NCBI RefSeq assembly: GCF_030694575.1 | Contig: NZ_JAUYUS010000120.1 | Coordinates: 1-64,000, forward strand | Length of the DNA: 64,000 bases | Source: Parvibaculum sp. | GTDB lineage: Bacteria > Pseudomonadota > Alphaproteobacteria > Parvibaculales > Parvibaculaceae | Direction: 5' to 3' | Part shown: piece by piece, positions 36,875 to 45,825 of the stretch | How positions within the stretch are numbered: position 1 is the stretch's first letter | Layout of the letters: each line of letters starts with the position of its first letter | The notes under the pieces: model-generated | Told to the model about the DNA's origin: nothing | The model's input: the letters and a program-made list of their open reading frames with translations, nothing else | Databases searched by the model: none | Translations under genes and position numbers: made by a program

Positions 36875-38305
36875 ATGGGCGGTTTCTTCGACTACGACAA
36901 ATATGACGGTCTCGGCCTCGCCGCGCTGGTGAAGCGCGGCGACGTGACGCCGGCGGAACTTCTCGATGAAGCCATTGCCCGCACCGAAGCCCTCAATCCG
37001 AAACTCAACGCCGTCGTGATGAAGCATTACGACGAGGCCCGGGCGCAGATCGCGCACGGCCTGCCGGAAGGCATGTTCCGCGGCGTACCGTTCCTGCTGA
37101 AGGACCTCCACCTGCTGCTGAAGGGCACGGTCACGACCTATGGTTCCGCGCTCTTCCGTGACAGCGGCGAGGCAGACCACAACTCGACATTGACGGAGCG
37201 CTACCTGAACGCGGGCCTCGTCATCTTCGGCAAGACCAACTCGCCGGAGTTCGGTCTCGCGGGCACGACGGAACCGAGACTCTATGGGCCGACGCACAAT
37301 CCGTGGAACCTCGCACATTCGCCGGGCGGTTCGTCCGGCGGCGCAGCGGCAGCCGTCGCCGCAGGCATTCTCCCGGTCGCCAATGCGAGCGACGGCGGCG
37401 GCTCGATCCGCATCCCGGCCGCTGCCTGCGGCCTCTTCGGCATGAAACCGACGCGCGGCCGCACGCCGATGGGCCCCGACCGGGGCGAAGGCTGGGCCGG
37501 CATGTCCATCGCCCATGTGGTCTCGCGCTCGGTGCGCGACAGCGCCGCCATGCTCGACGCGACGGCGGGCGCGGCACCGGGCGATCCCTATGCGGCGCCG
37601 CCGCAGGCGATGCCTTATCTGCAGGAACTGGACCGCAGGCCCGGCCGCCTTCGCATCGCCTTCACGACGAAACGGCCGAACGGCACGGCCTGCCACCCCG
37701 ATGTCGTGCAGGCGGTGGAAGACGCGGCAAAACTTTGCGAGACCCTCGGCCACGAAGTCGTGGAAGCGTCGCCCGCCTTCGACCAGGAAGAGTTGAGCAA
37801 ACATCAGGGAACGATCGTCGGCGCCAATGTCGCGCTCACGCTTCGCCAGCGCGGCGCGGCGCTCGGCCGCGACGCAAGTGCGAACGACGTCGAGCACATC
37901 ACCTGGCTGATCGCACAAGCGGCCGCCCTGCGCAGCAGCACCGACTATGCGGAAGCGACGCTCTTCATCCACCGGCTCGGCCGCCGGATGGCGGCCTTCC
38001 ATGAAAGCCACGACGTCTATCTGAGCCCGACGCTCGGCATCCCCCCGATCGAACTCGGCAGGCTCGACATGATGGGCAAGGATGTCGGCGCCTATCTGCG
38101 CCTCTCCGGCGAATACATGCCGGGCACCGCGATCTTCAACATGACGGGACAGCCCTCCATGTCGGTGCCGCTGCACTCGAACGGCGACGGGCTGCCCATC
38201 GGCACGATGTTCACCGCCCGCTTCGGCGACGAAGCGACATTGTTCCGGCTCGCGGCCCAACTGGAAGAAGCACACCCTTGGGCGGACAAGCGGCCGAAGC
38301 TGTAA
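36875..38305 (+). CDS. Amidase (amidase-signature family)
   Basis: 476-residue amidase-signature hydrolase. The Ser-cisSer-Lys triad is assignable: Lys76 (PFLLKDLH), cis-Ser154 (PGGSSGG) and nucleophile Ser177 ([10 protein letters not shown]). The order [12 protein letters not shown]...GGSSGG...[13 protein letters not shown]...HVVSRSVRD matches 6-aminohexanoate-cyclic-dimer hydrolase/NylA-like and aryl amidases. Natural substrate unknown. ATG 36875 is preceded by GGGGGCGGAAA. Stands alone before a kinase gene. Confidence 0.92.
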   Translation: MGGFFDYDKYDGLGLAALVKRGDVTPAELLDEAIARTEALNPKLNAVVMKHYDEARAQIAHGLPEGMFRGVPFLLKDLHLLLKGTVTTYGSALFRDSGEADHNSTLTERYLNAGLVIFGKTNSPEFGLAGTTEPRLYGPTHNPWNLAHSPGGSSGGAAAAVAAGILPVANASDGGGSIRIPAAACGLFGMKPTRGRTPMGPDRGEGWAGMSIAHVVSRSVRDSAAMLDATAGAAPGDPYAAPPQAMPYLQELDRRPGRLRIAFTTKRPNGTACHPDVVQAVEDAAKLCETLGHEVVEASPAFDQEELSKHQGTIVGANVALTLRQRGAALGRDASANDVEHITWLIAQAAALRSSTDYAEATLFIHRLGRRMAAFHESHDVYLSPTLGIPPIELGRLDMMGKDVGAYLRLSGEYMPGTAIFNMTGQPSMSVPLHSNGDGLPIGTMFTARFGDEATLFRLAAQLEEAHPWADKRPKL

Positions 38306-38496
38306 AACCCGCTTTCGGCCCGGTTTCCCGCGGAAAAGCCTCGAAGGGCAAAGTAAAACCGCAGTCTCGCGGCCACACATGCTATGGTTCTCCCGGCTTG
38401 AAGACATGGGGTGACATTCAAACTGCTCAACAAATGCACTGTCAGTCTCGAGTAAGCCTCCGCGCCGCAGGTCCGCGGTCATCAAGGAAGGCGAAA

Positions 38497-39546
38497 ATGC
38501 CAGTCACAGGCACTCAAACCGATGCCGCGCTGAGCTTGTCTCGCGCCCTCATGAACACGTCCCACCTTCCCCTGCTTCTCTTCGACGGCGATCTGCGGGT
38601 GGTGAGCGCGACGCCGTCCTTCTGCGCCAACTTCGATCTCGCCTCCGACCAGACCAGCGGCCGCACTCTGTCCGAACTCGGAGCAGGCGAATGGAACATT
38701 CCGCAGTTGCACACCCTTCTGGAGAACGCGCTTTCGGACGAATCGGAAATGGGAGACTACGAAACCGACCTGCTGCGCCCCGGAGCCGAGCCGAGGCGGC
38801 TGATACTGCATGTCCAGAACCTCATCTACGAAGACAAGCAGAATGCCCGGATTTTGCTCACCATCGACGACGTGACCGATGCGCGGCGCACGGAGCAAAT
38901 GAACGTGGCGCTCCTTCTGGAGAAGGACGACCTGCTGCGGGAGCGCGCCGTTCTGTTGCAGGAAATGCAGCATCGGGTCGCCAACAGCCTGCAGATCATC
39001 GCAAGCGTTCTTCTGCTCAAGGCACGCACGGTGAAATCGGAAGAAACCCGGCTCCATTTGCAGGATGCGCATGACCGCGTCATGTCGGTTGCCGCCGTGC
39101 AGCAACATCTGCAGGCCAGCACAGGCGATGTCGAGGTCGGTCCTTACCTGGTGAAGCTGTGCGAGAGCCTTGCTTCGTCGATGATCCGGGAATCGCGTCC
39201 GCTCGCGCTCAAGGTTCATTCCGACGACGCGACGATCAGTTCGCAGAAGGCCGTCAGCCTCGGCCTGATCGTCACCGAACTGGTCATCAACGCCTTGAAA
39301 CACGCATTCCCGGACAGCCGGGGCGGGCTCGTCGACGTAAGCTATCGTGTCGACCGGCAGGACTGGAGCTTGACGGTCACCGACAACGGGATCGGAAGGC
39401 ATTCCGCTTCTCCGGACGCCAAGGTCGGCCTCGGCACGAGCATCGTCGAAGCGCTCGCCAAGCAACTGAACGCCCATATCGTTATTTCGGAGGCATCCCC
39501 GGGAGCGAAAATCTCGGTGATAAGCGAAGCCGCTGCCGTTCAATAG
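38497..39546 (+). CDS. PAS-containing HisKA_2 sensor histidine kinase
   Basis: 349-residue soluble kinase with no membrane helices. An N-terminal PAS-like sensor (about 22-130, LPLLLFDGDLRVVSATPSFCANFDL) precedes the HisKA_2 phosphoacceptor domain with His159 (QEMQHRVANSLQIIASVLLLKA) and a HATPase domain (N-box ELVINALKHAF, G1 VTDNGIG, G2 GLGTSIV). HisKA_2 kinases commonly feed alphaproteobacterial general-stress or light/redox pathways. No response regulator is adjacent; the RR-Hpt-RR trio lies 2.5 kb downstream. ATG 38497 has AAGGAAGG upstream. Confidence 0.87.
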   Translation: MPVTGTQTDAALSLSRALMNTSHLPLLLFDGDLRVVSATPSFCANFDLASDQTSGRTLSELGAGEWNIPQLHTLLENALSDESEMGDYETDLLRPGAEPRRLILHVQNLIYEDKQNARILLTIDDVTDARRTEQMNVALLLEKDDLLRERAVLLQEMQHRVANSLQIIASVLLLKARTVKSEETRLHLQDAHDRVMSVAAVQQHLQASTGDVEVGPYLVKLCESLASSMIRESRPLALKVHSDDATISSQKAVSLGLIVTELVINALKHAFPDSRGGLVDVSYRVDRQDWSLTVTDNGIGRHSASPDAKVGLGTSIVEALAKQLNAHIVISEASPGAKISVISEAAAVQ

Positions 39547-39573
39547 CGTCCGGCGCCCGAATCTCCGCCGGCC

Positions 39574-40050
39574 TCACCACAAGTCAGGCGCGTTGAGCCC
39601 CTCGGTAACTTCGAGAATCCGTGCCCGCGTGGAAGCGGATGTGCCTTCAGGCAATGCGCCGGCGGCAAAGAAGCCGCTTTCGGCGATTTCCGGCGACCGG
39701 CGCGGCACGCGCTCGTAGGTGCCATACGCGACGACATAAAGCGCGACGTGATCCGATTTGAATTCCCGGAAATTGGCGTAGAGGCCCGCCAGCCTGACTT
39801 CTCCTCTCAGGATCACGCCCACCTCCTCGTCGAGCTCGCGGCGGAGCGAGGTGAGCATGGTTTCGCCGCGCTCCACCCCGCCGCCCGGCAGATACCAGCC
39901 CGGAATATAGGTATGGCGAATGAGAAGAACGCGGCCTTCTGCGTCGAAAACCATGCCCCTCACGCCGGCCGTCAGCGGCCGTCTCAACCGCCAGTAGAGG
40001 CGGAGGAGCGGACGGACGGTCATCCAGAGAAGGGCGCGCGGGTGAGGCAT
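39574..40050 (-). CDS. Nudix hydrolase
   Basis: 158-residue Nudix protein. The box GGGVERGETMLTSLRRELDEEVGV contains the GX5EX7RE and EEVG elements, though the pattern is RRELDEEVG. The front LLIRHTYIPGWYLPGG and N-terminal RPLTAGVRGMVFDAEGRVLL are typical of small Nudix enzymes with nucleotide or sugar-nucleotide substrates; the substrate is not predicted. ATG 40050 is used; a TTG start at 40089 is possible, with a strong GGGGGAGGG directly against it. Divergent from the flagellin-like gene. Confidence 0.84.
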   Translation of the reverse strand: MPHPRALLWMTVRPLLRLYWRLRRPLTAGVRGMVFDAEGRVLLIRHTYIPGWYLPGGGVERGETMLTSLRRELDEEVGVILRGEVRLAGLYANFREFKSDHVALYVVAYGTYERVPRRSPEIAESGFFAAGALPEGTSASTRARILEVTEGLNAPDLW

Positions 40051-40151
40051 CGGCGCGAGCTTACCGTACCCGCCTTTAGATGTCGTCAACCCTCCCCCTT
40101 TAGTCTCGGGCGCGACGGCGCCGGGCGCGCCGGGGTTTGGACAATCGGGTA

Positions 40152-40943
40152 ATGGGCATTCTGTCGCGACTGAGGGGCAAGGCGAAACTGGAGCCGCCGC
40201 CCGCCGAGGAAACGCCGTCGGTGACGCCGGCGGCGCTTCAGCGCGCGCTGCGCGCCACGGCCCAGGCCTCCGGTTCCCTCACGGCCGCCGAACTCGGCCA
40301 GCGGATCGCAACCGCGCTCAGCACGATAGAGACCTCGGTGCTGGCAATCGATGCGGTCACGGAGCGGCTGCGCGAAGCGGCGGACCTCGTGGCGGATGCC
40401 GGCCGGAACGACGATGTCGGCCGCCGCGCGCTTCTCGCGGGCCGCTACGACGACCTCCGCTCCGAAATCGACGCCATCGTCGGATCGGCGTCGCACAACC
40501 GCATCAACCTCATCTCCGGCCGCCGCATCGGCGGCCAGCATATGACATTCGACATCGCGCTCGACGATGACGGTCGCTCGGGTATCGCGATCCAGGTCGT
40601 AAACCTCACGACCGGCGAAGGCGGCCTTGCGCTCTCGCCGCCCCGCGAGGCTTTCGCGGACGATGCCGAAATCGCCGCCATCTCCGGCGAGATCGAGACC
40701 GCGCGGACAAGGGCCGCCGCCGTCAGCGAGCGTTTCGCCGACCATGCGGCGCTGATCTCCGACCGGCTCTCGCGGCTCCGCGACATGGCCGGGCCGCGCC
40801 CCATCGACAGCCACCTTCCCACCGGCGCCGACGCCATGGATATCCCCGAGGCCGGCGAATACGAACTCGGCATGGCCGAAGTCGAGGACAAGCTCCGCGC
40901 GCTGGCCGACCGCCTCAACAGCCGGACCGGCGGCGAAAGCTGA
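40152..40943 (+). CDS. Flagellin-like protein, orphan
   Basis: 263-residue protein whose middle segment (about 58-125: STIETSVLAIDAVTERLREAAD...DDLRSEIDAIVGSASHNRINLISG) follows the flagellin N-terminal D0/D1 helix pattern, ending in the characteristic Asn-phi-Asn-phi-Leu/hook sequence. Unlike real flagellins it starts with MGILSRLRGKAKLEPPP rather than the MAxxINTN export start, is only half the usual size and ends in an amphipathic helix (DKLRALADRLNSRTG). No flagellar genes lie in the window. It could be an assembly or accessory protein. Function unknown. Confidence 0.6.
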   Translation: MGILSRLRGKAKLEPPPAEETPSVTPAALQRALRATAQASGSLTAAELGQRIATALSTIETSVLAIDAVTERLREAADLVADAGRNDDVGRRALLAGRYDDLRSEIDAIVGSASHNRINLISGRRIGGQHMTFDIALDDDGRSGIAIQVVNLTTGEGGLALSPPREAFADDAEIAAISGEIETARTRAAAVSERFADHAALISDRLSRLRDMAGPRPIDSHLPTGADAMDIPEAGEYELGMAEVEDKLRALADRLNSRTGGES

Positions 40944-40992
40944 ACCCTTTCGCGGGATGTGCTAAACAAGGCGCCCCATCAGGAGGTGCCCT

Positions 40993-41865
40993 ATGTCCAC
41001 GCCCGTTTCCCAACAGACCATCGCCTCGACCGGCCCCAATGCCGAACAGATCGACTACTGGAACGGCGATGCCGGCGGCAAATGGGCCCGCAACCAGGAC
41101 CGGCTCGACGCGATGCTGCAGCCTTTCTCGGACGCGGTGCTGAAGCTCGCGGCCGCAAGGCCGGGCGAGCGCGTCCTCGATATCGGCTGCGGCTGCGGCG
41201 CCACGACATTCGAACTCGCGGCGCAAACCGGAAATGCGCTCGGCGTCGATATATCGGCGCCCATGATCGCCCGCGCGCGGGAACGCGCAGCGGCGATGAA
41301 GAGCGCCGCCGGCTTCATGCTGGCCGACGCCGCCACGCATGCCTTCGAGCCCGGCTCGTTCGACCTTCTCGCCTCGCGCTTCGGCATCATGTTTTTCGCG
41401 GATCCCGTCGCGGCCTTCGCGCATCTGCGCAAGGCGCTCGCACCCGGCGGCCGCACGGCCTTCGTCTGCTGGCGTCCCCTGAAGGAGAACCCGTGGTTCG
41501 CCGTGCCGCTCTTCGCCGCTCTCGCCCACGTTCCCGCGCCGGAGCCGGCCGTGCCCGGCGCTCCCGGCCCGTTCGCCTTCGACGACCCGGACCGCTTTCG
41601 CCGTATCCTGACGGAAGCGGGCTACAGCTCCATCGGCATCGAGCCTCACGATGCCCTTCTGTCGATGGGACGGGACGATGACCCCGTGGAAGCGGCGCTC
41701 CGCCAGTCGCTCGAAATCGGCCCGCTCTCGCGGCTCATGGCCGATCTCGGCGACGAACATCGTGCCCGAGCCGCCGATGCTGTGCGCGAGGCGCTCGCCC
41801 GCCACGTTAAGGATGGCCAGGTGATGCTTGGCGGCGCGGTGTGGCTCGTTACAGCGCAGGCTTGA
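40993..41865 (+). CDS. Class I SAM-dependent methyltransferase
   Basis: 290-residue methyltransferase. Motif I is VLDIGCGCGATTFELA (about 61-76), with LGVDISAPMIARARE and FDLLASRFGIMFFADPVAAFAHLRKALAPGGRTAFVCW as motifs II-III. The EQIDYWNGDAGGKWARNQDRLDAMLQPF start is typical of the UbiE/CrtF-like group of alphaproteobacterial proteins annotated only as methyltransferases. AGGAGG precedes the ATG. Acceptor not predictable. Follows the flagellin-like gene by 49 bp; co-expression is possible. Confidence 0.86.
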   Translation: MSTPVSQQTIASTGPNAEQIDYWNGDAGGKWARNQDRLDAMLQPFSDAVLKLAAARPGERVLDIGCGCGATTFELAAQTGNALGVDISAPMIARARERAAAMKSAAGFMLADAATHAFEPGSFDLLASRFGIMFFADPVAAFAHLRKALAPGGRTAFVCWRPLKENPWFAVPLFAALAHVPAPEPAVPGAPGPFAFDDPDRFRRILTEAGYSSIGIEPHDALLSMGRDDDPVEAALRQSLEIGPLSRLMADLGDEHRARAADAVREALARHVKDGQVMLGGAVWLVTAQA

Positions 41866-42040
41866 GCGGAAAATTCGGCATTTCAGGTAGAAATCGGAGT
41901 TGGCGGACTTCCCCCGCGCTTCCGTTTTCTTAAGACCTCGCCGTTAAGGTTGACGCACGCAAAGCTCCGTCTCCGGACGGGGCGGGCACGGAGCATTCCG
42001 TGCCGCGTGTGTTTCGGGGCGTGGTTCGGGGGAAGACGGT

Positions 42041-42538
42041 ATGAGCCGTTCTGTATTCAATTCATTGAGCGTTCTCGTTGTCGACGACAGCGCCTATATG
42101 CGTCACCTGCTGATGACGCTTCTGCAGGCGCTCGGCGTGCCGGAAGTGCATGTCGCGGTCGACGGCGACGAGGCATGGGAAATATTTCGCCACCACGAGC
42201 CGGACCTCGTCATCACCGACGCCGCCATGATGCCGGTCGACGGCTTCGACCTCGCCAAGCGGCTTCGCAGCCTCAATGGCCGCGCCCTCGGCACCGTGCC
42301 GATCATCATGATTTCGGGACATACCGACATGGCCTCCGTCGAGCGGGCGCGCGACATCGGCATCACCGAATTCCTCTCCAAGCCGATTTCCGCCCGCGGC
42401 CTCTATGAGCGGCTGATCCAGGTGGTCGACCGGCCGCGCCAGTTCGTCGAAACCCCGACCTATCGCGGTCCCGACAGGCGCCGCCGCGACCGTCCCTTCG
42501 ACGGCGCGGATCGCCGCGGCCCGGTCGAACTCATATAG
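42041..42538 (+). CDS. CheY-like response regulator, first of a trio
   Basis: 165-residue single receiver domain with an extra tail. Acidic pair VDDS (15-16), phosphoacceptor Asp60 (LVITDAAMMP), Thr/Ser switch (MISGH) and Lys114 (LSKP) are intact. The tail carries FVETPTYRGPDRRRRDRP, closely similar to the tail of the third gene, so the two are paralogues. No DNA-binding output domain. Leads a three-gene set with an Hpt-like protein and a second receiver. Confidence 0.9.
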   Translation: MSRSVFNSLSVLVVDDSAYMRHLLMTLLQALGVPEVHVAVDGDEAWEIFRHHEPDLVITDAAMMPVDGFDLAKRLRSLNGRALGTVPIIMISGHTDMASVERARDIGITEFLSKPISARGLYERLIQVVDRPRQFVETPTYRGPDRRRRDRPFDGADRRGPVELI

Positions 42539-42549
42539 GGAGCGCCGCC

Positions 42550-43095
42550 ATGATCGAGCGCAGAAGCACTTCCAGACTGGCGGGGGCCGCCGACGAGAAC
42601 ATTTCGCCGCCGGATGTCCGCTTCGTCCGGGTACCCTCGATTGCCGAACGCAAGCTCGGCGCCGACTACGTGGCGCCCATGCGGCTCGACCCGCGCGTTC
42701 TCGACCAGATGCAGGCCACGATCAAGAGCCTCGAAAGCCGCTACGCCGAAGCGCTCAAGGCGCAGGCCGCCATGCTCCGGGTTCTCGTCGAACCGGCCTG
42801 CAAGGGCGACGCGGAGGCGCGCGGCCGCATCTACTCCATCGTTCACGATATGCGCGGTCTCGCCGGCACGTTCGGCCATCCGATGCTGGGCCGCTTCGCG
42901 GACTCGCTCTGCGGATATCTCGAGCAAAGCGAGATCGTCGAGTGGAAAGAAGGCGCCGTCATCCGCTTTCACATCGACGCCATCTACGACGCGCTTGAAA
43001 ACCCGGCCGCCGACCCGACCATCACGATGGAAACGCTCAACGCGCTCGAACGCCTCGTGACGACTGCCGCGAGAAGTCGGAGGCGGATCGGATGA
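42550..43095 (+). CDS. Hpt-domain protein between two receivers
   Basis: 181-residue mostly helical protein. Residues about 75-165 contain IYSIVHDMRGLAGTFGHPMLGRFADSLCGYL, which fits the Hpt phosphotransfer motif (H-x-L/M-K/R-G-x-A-x-x-x-G) with the phosphoacceptor His99. The N-terminal 45 residues are low-complexity. It overlaps the downstream receiver gene start by 4 bp and lies 11 bp after the upstream receiver, so all three are cotranscribed and coupled. It probably relays phosphate between the receivers (inferred). Confidence 0.75.
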   Translation: MIERRSTSRLAGAADENISPPDVRFVRVPSIAERKLGADYVAPMRLDPRVLDQMQATIKSLESRYAEALKAQAAMLRVLVEPACKGDAEARGRIYSIVHDMRGLAGTFGHPMLGRFADSLCGYLEQSEIVEWKEGAVIRFHIDAIYDALENPAADPTITMETLNALERLVTTAARSRRRIG

Positions 43096-43604
43096 GCGGC
43101 GCGCCGACAGGGGCCGACGCGGAATTATTCCGTAAGCTGAAGGTGCTCGTCGTCGACGACAGTGCCGAAATGCGGCGGCTGCTGAAGGCACTGCTCGAAT
43201 CCATGCATGTCGGCGAAATCATCGAAGCGCGCGACGGCGCGAAAGGCCTCGACGCCTTCGCCGCGCACCGCCCCGACATCATCGTCACCGACGGCGCCAT
43301 GCAGCCGATGGACGGCTACGAGATGACGCGCCGGATACGCGCCGCCACCGCCGGCGAAAGCGCCAATCCCGACGTCCCGATCCTGATGATTTCCGGCCAT
43401 GTCGGGCGCGAGAATGTCGTCCATGCCCGCGACCAGGGCGTCACCGACTATCTGCCCAAGCCGCTCTCGGCGTCGGTCCTTTATGAAGCGATCGTCGCCG
43501 CGGTCTCGAAGCCGATCCATTTCGTCGAGAAGGCCGGTTATCGCGGGCCTTCGCCGAAGCGAACGCTGGAAGCCCGCCGGCCGGACGCCGATCCGCTGTC
43601 CTGA
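43092..43604 (+). CDS. CheY-like response regulator, third of a trio
   Basis: 170-residue receiver protein with no output domain. Conserved VVDDSAEMRR (acidic pair), phosphoacceptor Asp67 (IIVTDGAMQP), MISGH switch and Lys123 (LPKP). The C-terminal FVEKAGYRGPSPKR resembles the tail FVETPTYRGPDRRR of the first receiver, indicating duplication of the receiver gene around the Hpt gene. Ends 2 bp before the convergent hydrolase stop. Confidence 0.9.
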   Translation: MSGAPTGADAELFRKLKVLVVDDSAEMRRLLKALLESMHVGEIIEARDGAKGLDAFAAHRPDIIVTDGAMQPMDGYEMTRRIRAATAGESANPDVPILMISGHVGRENVVHARDQGVTDYLPKPLSASVLYEAIVAAVSKPIHFVEKAGYRGPSPKRTLEARRPDADPLS

Positions 43605-43606
43605 CC

Positions 43607-44419
43607 TCAGGTCACGTCGGCGAGGAACCGGCTCAGCAGCGCGTTGATCTCGTCCGGCGCCTGCCAGAACGGCATATGCCCCTGCCCCTTCAGGATATGA
43701 ACCTTGCCGTCCCACAGGTTGCGGTAGGCGACGCTCGCGAGAAACGCATTGTTGACGAAGGGCTCCAGCTCGCCAGAAACGACGGCAAGCGGCAGCGGCG
43801 ACGTTTCCGCAATCTTCCGCCCGTCGAGATCGAGCCCCGCCGCCACCGATTGCAGCATCAGCGGACGGAAGCGGCCGTCCGCGCGGCTGCAGCTCGCAAC
43901 CATCCACGGTTCGGGCGCCACGTCCGCGCCGATGGTCTCGGCCGCGTAGATCGTCGCTTCCTCCGCCGTGAACGCATCCTTGAACGTCAGGTTCATGTGC
44001 TCGCCCGGCAGGAACGCCTCGCCCATGTCGGCGCCCCCGGCGGGCGGCGTGCCCGTGATCCAGGCGGCGGCGGTGCCGGGCCAGCGGGCCATCATCTCCA
44101 GCGCCGCATGGCCGCCCAGCGACCAACCGACGACAACGGCCCTTTCGATGCCGAGCGCGTCGAGAAGCGCCATCGACGCATCGGCGAAGCCGTGAATGGA
44201 GTAGGTCTTTTCCGGCTCCGGCGCGTTCGTGCTCTCGCCATGCCCCGGCAGGTCGAACGCGATGCAGCGATAGCCGCGGCCGATCCCGCTCTCGAGTTGC
44301 CGCCCGAATATTTCCTTGCACGACGAATTGCCGTGAATGAACAGAACGGCCGGCCCTTCGCCCCCGCTCTCCACATAGCTCAGCGTGCCATGAGCCGTTT
44401 CGGCGCTGCCTTTTTTCAT
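43607..44419 (-). CDS. Alpha/beta hydrolase
   Basis: 270-residue hydrolase. Oxyanion-hole segment LFIHGNSSCKEIF (27-39), nucleophile elbow GWSLGG with Ser100, and the C-terminal His in GQGHMPFWQAPDEINALLSRFL. Cap region around residues 125-190. Family members are esterases, dehalogenases or C-C hydrolases, so the substrate is not assigned. ATG 44419 has GGGGGCGAA upstream; an in-frame start at 44515 adds 32 low-quality residues. Divergent from the diiron protein. Confidence 0.85.
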   Translation of the reverse strand: MKKGSAETAHGTLSYVESGGEGPAVLFIHGNSSCKEIFGRQLESGIGRGYRCIAFDLPGHGESTNAPEPEKTYSIHGFADASMALLDALGIERAVVVGWSLGGHAALEMMARWPGTAAAWITGTPPAGGADMGEAFLPGEHMNLTFKDAFTAEEATIYAAETIGADVAPEPWMVASCSRADGRFRPLMLQSVAAGLDLDGRKIAETSPLPLAVVSGELEPFVNNAFLASVAYRNLWDGKVHILKGQGHMPFWQAPDEINALLSRFLADVT

Positions 44420-44486
44420 TTCGCCCCCGGATTTTGGCCGGTTTTCGGCCGTTCTTGCCGCCTGTATGACCCTGCTACCCGCTAAA

Positions 44487-44504
44487 AATGACAGCGGCGT
44501 CATT
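44487..44504. promoter_or_regulatory. Palindrome in the divergent gap before the diiron gene
   Basis: AATGAC-AGCGGC-GTCATT, a perfect 6+6 bp dyad in the gap between the alpha/beta hydrolase and the diiron gene. The surrounding sequence is A/T-rich (AAAAA to the left, TTATTTTTT to the right). A candidate operator for an unidentified regulator. Confidence 0.4.
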
Positions 44505-44630
44505 ATTTTTTGCAACCATTAACCCCTGCCCCTATATTGATATTCAGGAAGCCGGAGCCGGGAGGGCTTGTCCCTTCCTTGTCCGGGCACGGGAGAGCCA
44601 AGGGCATTCTGCACAAGGGTAGGAGGAACG

Positions 44631-45764
44631 ATGACGAAGATCACGACCAATATTACGGTGGACGCGGCTTATGAAGCCGTAGCCCCCGACGATTTCCCCG
44701 CAATGATGGAAGTGGACCGCTACGGCAAGCGCTCGACCGCCTTCGACAAGATCATCTCGGCGACCCACGATCATTTCTGGGACCCGATGGACAAGAAGTA
44801 CATCGACTTCTCCGTGCCCTTCGACATGGAAAACGAATACCTGATCGACCCCGAGCAGAACACCGACCTCAAGACCGCCGTCAAGGACAAGCTCGACGAA
44901 AAGCAGAAGATCAAGCTCGTCAATCTCGACGTGCAGTGGGGCCTCTCCTCCATCCTTCACGGCGAAGCAGGCGCGCTGGCCTTGTCCGCGAGCCTCTGCC
45001 ACATCCTCAAAGATCCGGGCGCGCAGGAATACGCCGCCAACCAGACGCGCGAGGAAGCCCGCCACGTCGCCGGCTTCTCCAACTACATCAAGGCCCGCTG
45101 GGGCAAGCCCGTGCCCGTCGGCCCGGCGCTCGGCAACGTGCTGACCGAACTCGTCAACACGCCGCTCGTCTGGAAGAAGCTCGTCGGCATGCAGATGCTG
45201 GTCGAAGGCCTTGCGATGGGCGCTTTCGCCTCATTCTACAAGTGGGGCCGCGATCCGCTGATGGTGAAGCTGATGCAGCTCACCATGACGGACGAAGCCT
45301 TCCATCACAAGTTCGGCAAGATCTGGGCGGACCGCACCATTCCGAACCTGAAGGCGGAAGAGCGCGACGCGATCGAGGACTGGGCCTGGGAAGTTTTCCA
45401 GATCCTGCTCTTCAACCTCGGAAGCCCTGAGCAGAAGAAGCACATCTATGCCGCGGTCGGCCTCGACTGGGAATGGGTGCAGGGCGCGTTCATGGAAGCG
45501 CTGACGGACGTGCATATCCGCGAAAGCATGCAGGAATCCTCCAACATCTTCCGTGTGCTTATCAAAACGCTCCTGAAAGCCGGCATCATCACGGGCCGCA
45601 CGGCGCCGAACTACGCCGCCTTCATCGACATGAAGGAACTCTACGGCGAGAGCGACCGCATGATCGGCGACGACATCGCGGAAGAAGGCATCAAATACCT
45701 TCTCCAGCTCAACGGTCAGGGCAACCGCTCCTACTCGCTCGACAAGATGTCCGCCGCCGAATAA
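44631..45764 (+). CDS. Orphan diiron-carboxylate (ferritin-like) protein
   Basis: 377-residue soluble protein with a ferritin/R2-like four-helix core. The metal ligands can be assigned: Glu112 (LHGEAGA), Glu142 and His145 (EEARH), Glu192 (LVEGLAM), Glu222 and His225 (TMTDEAFHHK), which is the four-Glu/two-His diiron set. It is not ribonucleotide reductase R2, R2lox or a known monooxygenase by context; there is no reductase or electron-transfer partner. AGGAGG gives a very strong start at 44631, and a strong terminator follows. Expected to be well expressed. Substrate unknown. Confidence 0.72.
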   Translation: MTKITTNITVDAAYEAVAPDDFPAMMEVDRYGKRSTAFDKIISATHDHFWDPMDKKYIDFSVPFDMENEYLIDPEQNTDLKTAVKDKLDEKQKIKLVNLDVQWGLSSILHGEAGALALSASLCHILKDPGAQEYAANQTREEARHVAGFSNYIKARWGKPVPVGPALGNVLTELVNTPLVWKKLVGMQMLVEGLAMGAFASFYKWGRDPLMVKLMQLTMTDEAFHHKFGKIWADRTIPNLKAEERDAIEDWAWEVFQILLFNLGSPEQKKHIYAAVGLDWEWVQGAFMEALTDVHIRESMQESSNIFRVLIKTLLKAGIITGRTAPNYAAFIDMKELYGESDRMIGDDIAEEGIKYLLQLNGQGNRSYSLDKMSAAE

Positions 45765-45783
45765 CGGCAGCGCAATCGAAACG

Positions 45784-45812
45784 AAAGGGCGGCCTTGCGG
45801 GCCGCCCTTTTT
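45784..45812 (+). terminator. Terminator after the diiron gene
   Basis: Stem AAAGGGCGGC, loop about CTTGCGG, stem GCCGCCCTTT followed by TTG and further T's. Strong rho-independent terminator 20 bp after the stop. Confidence 0.9.
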
Positions 45813-45825
45813 GTTTTTCCACCCA

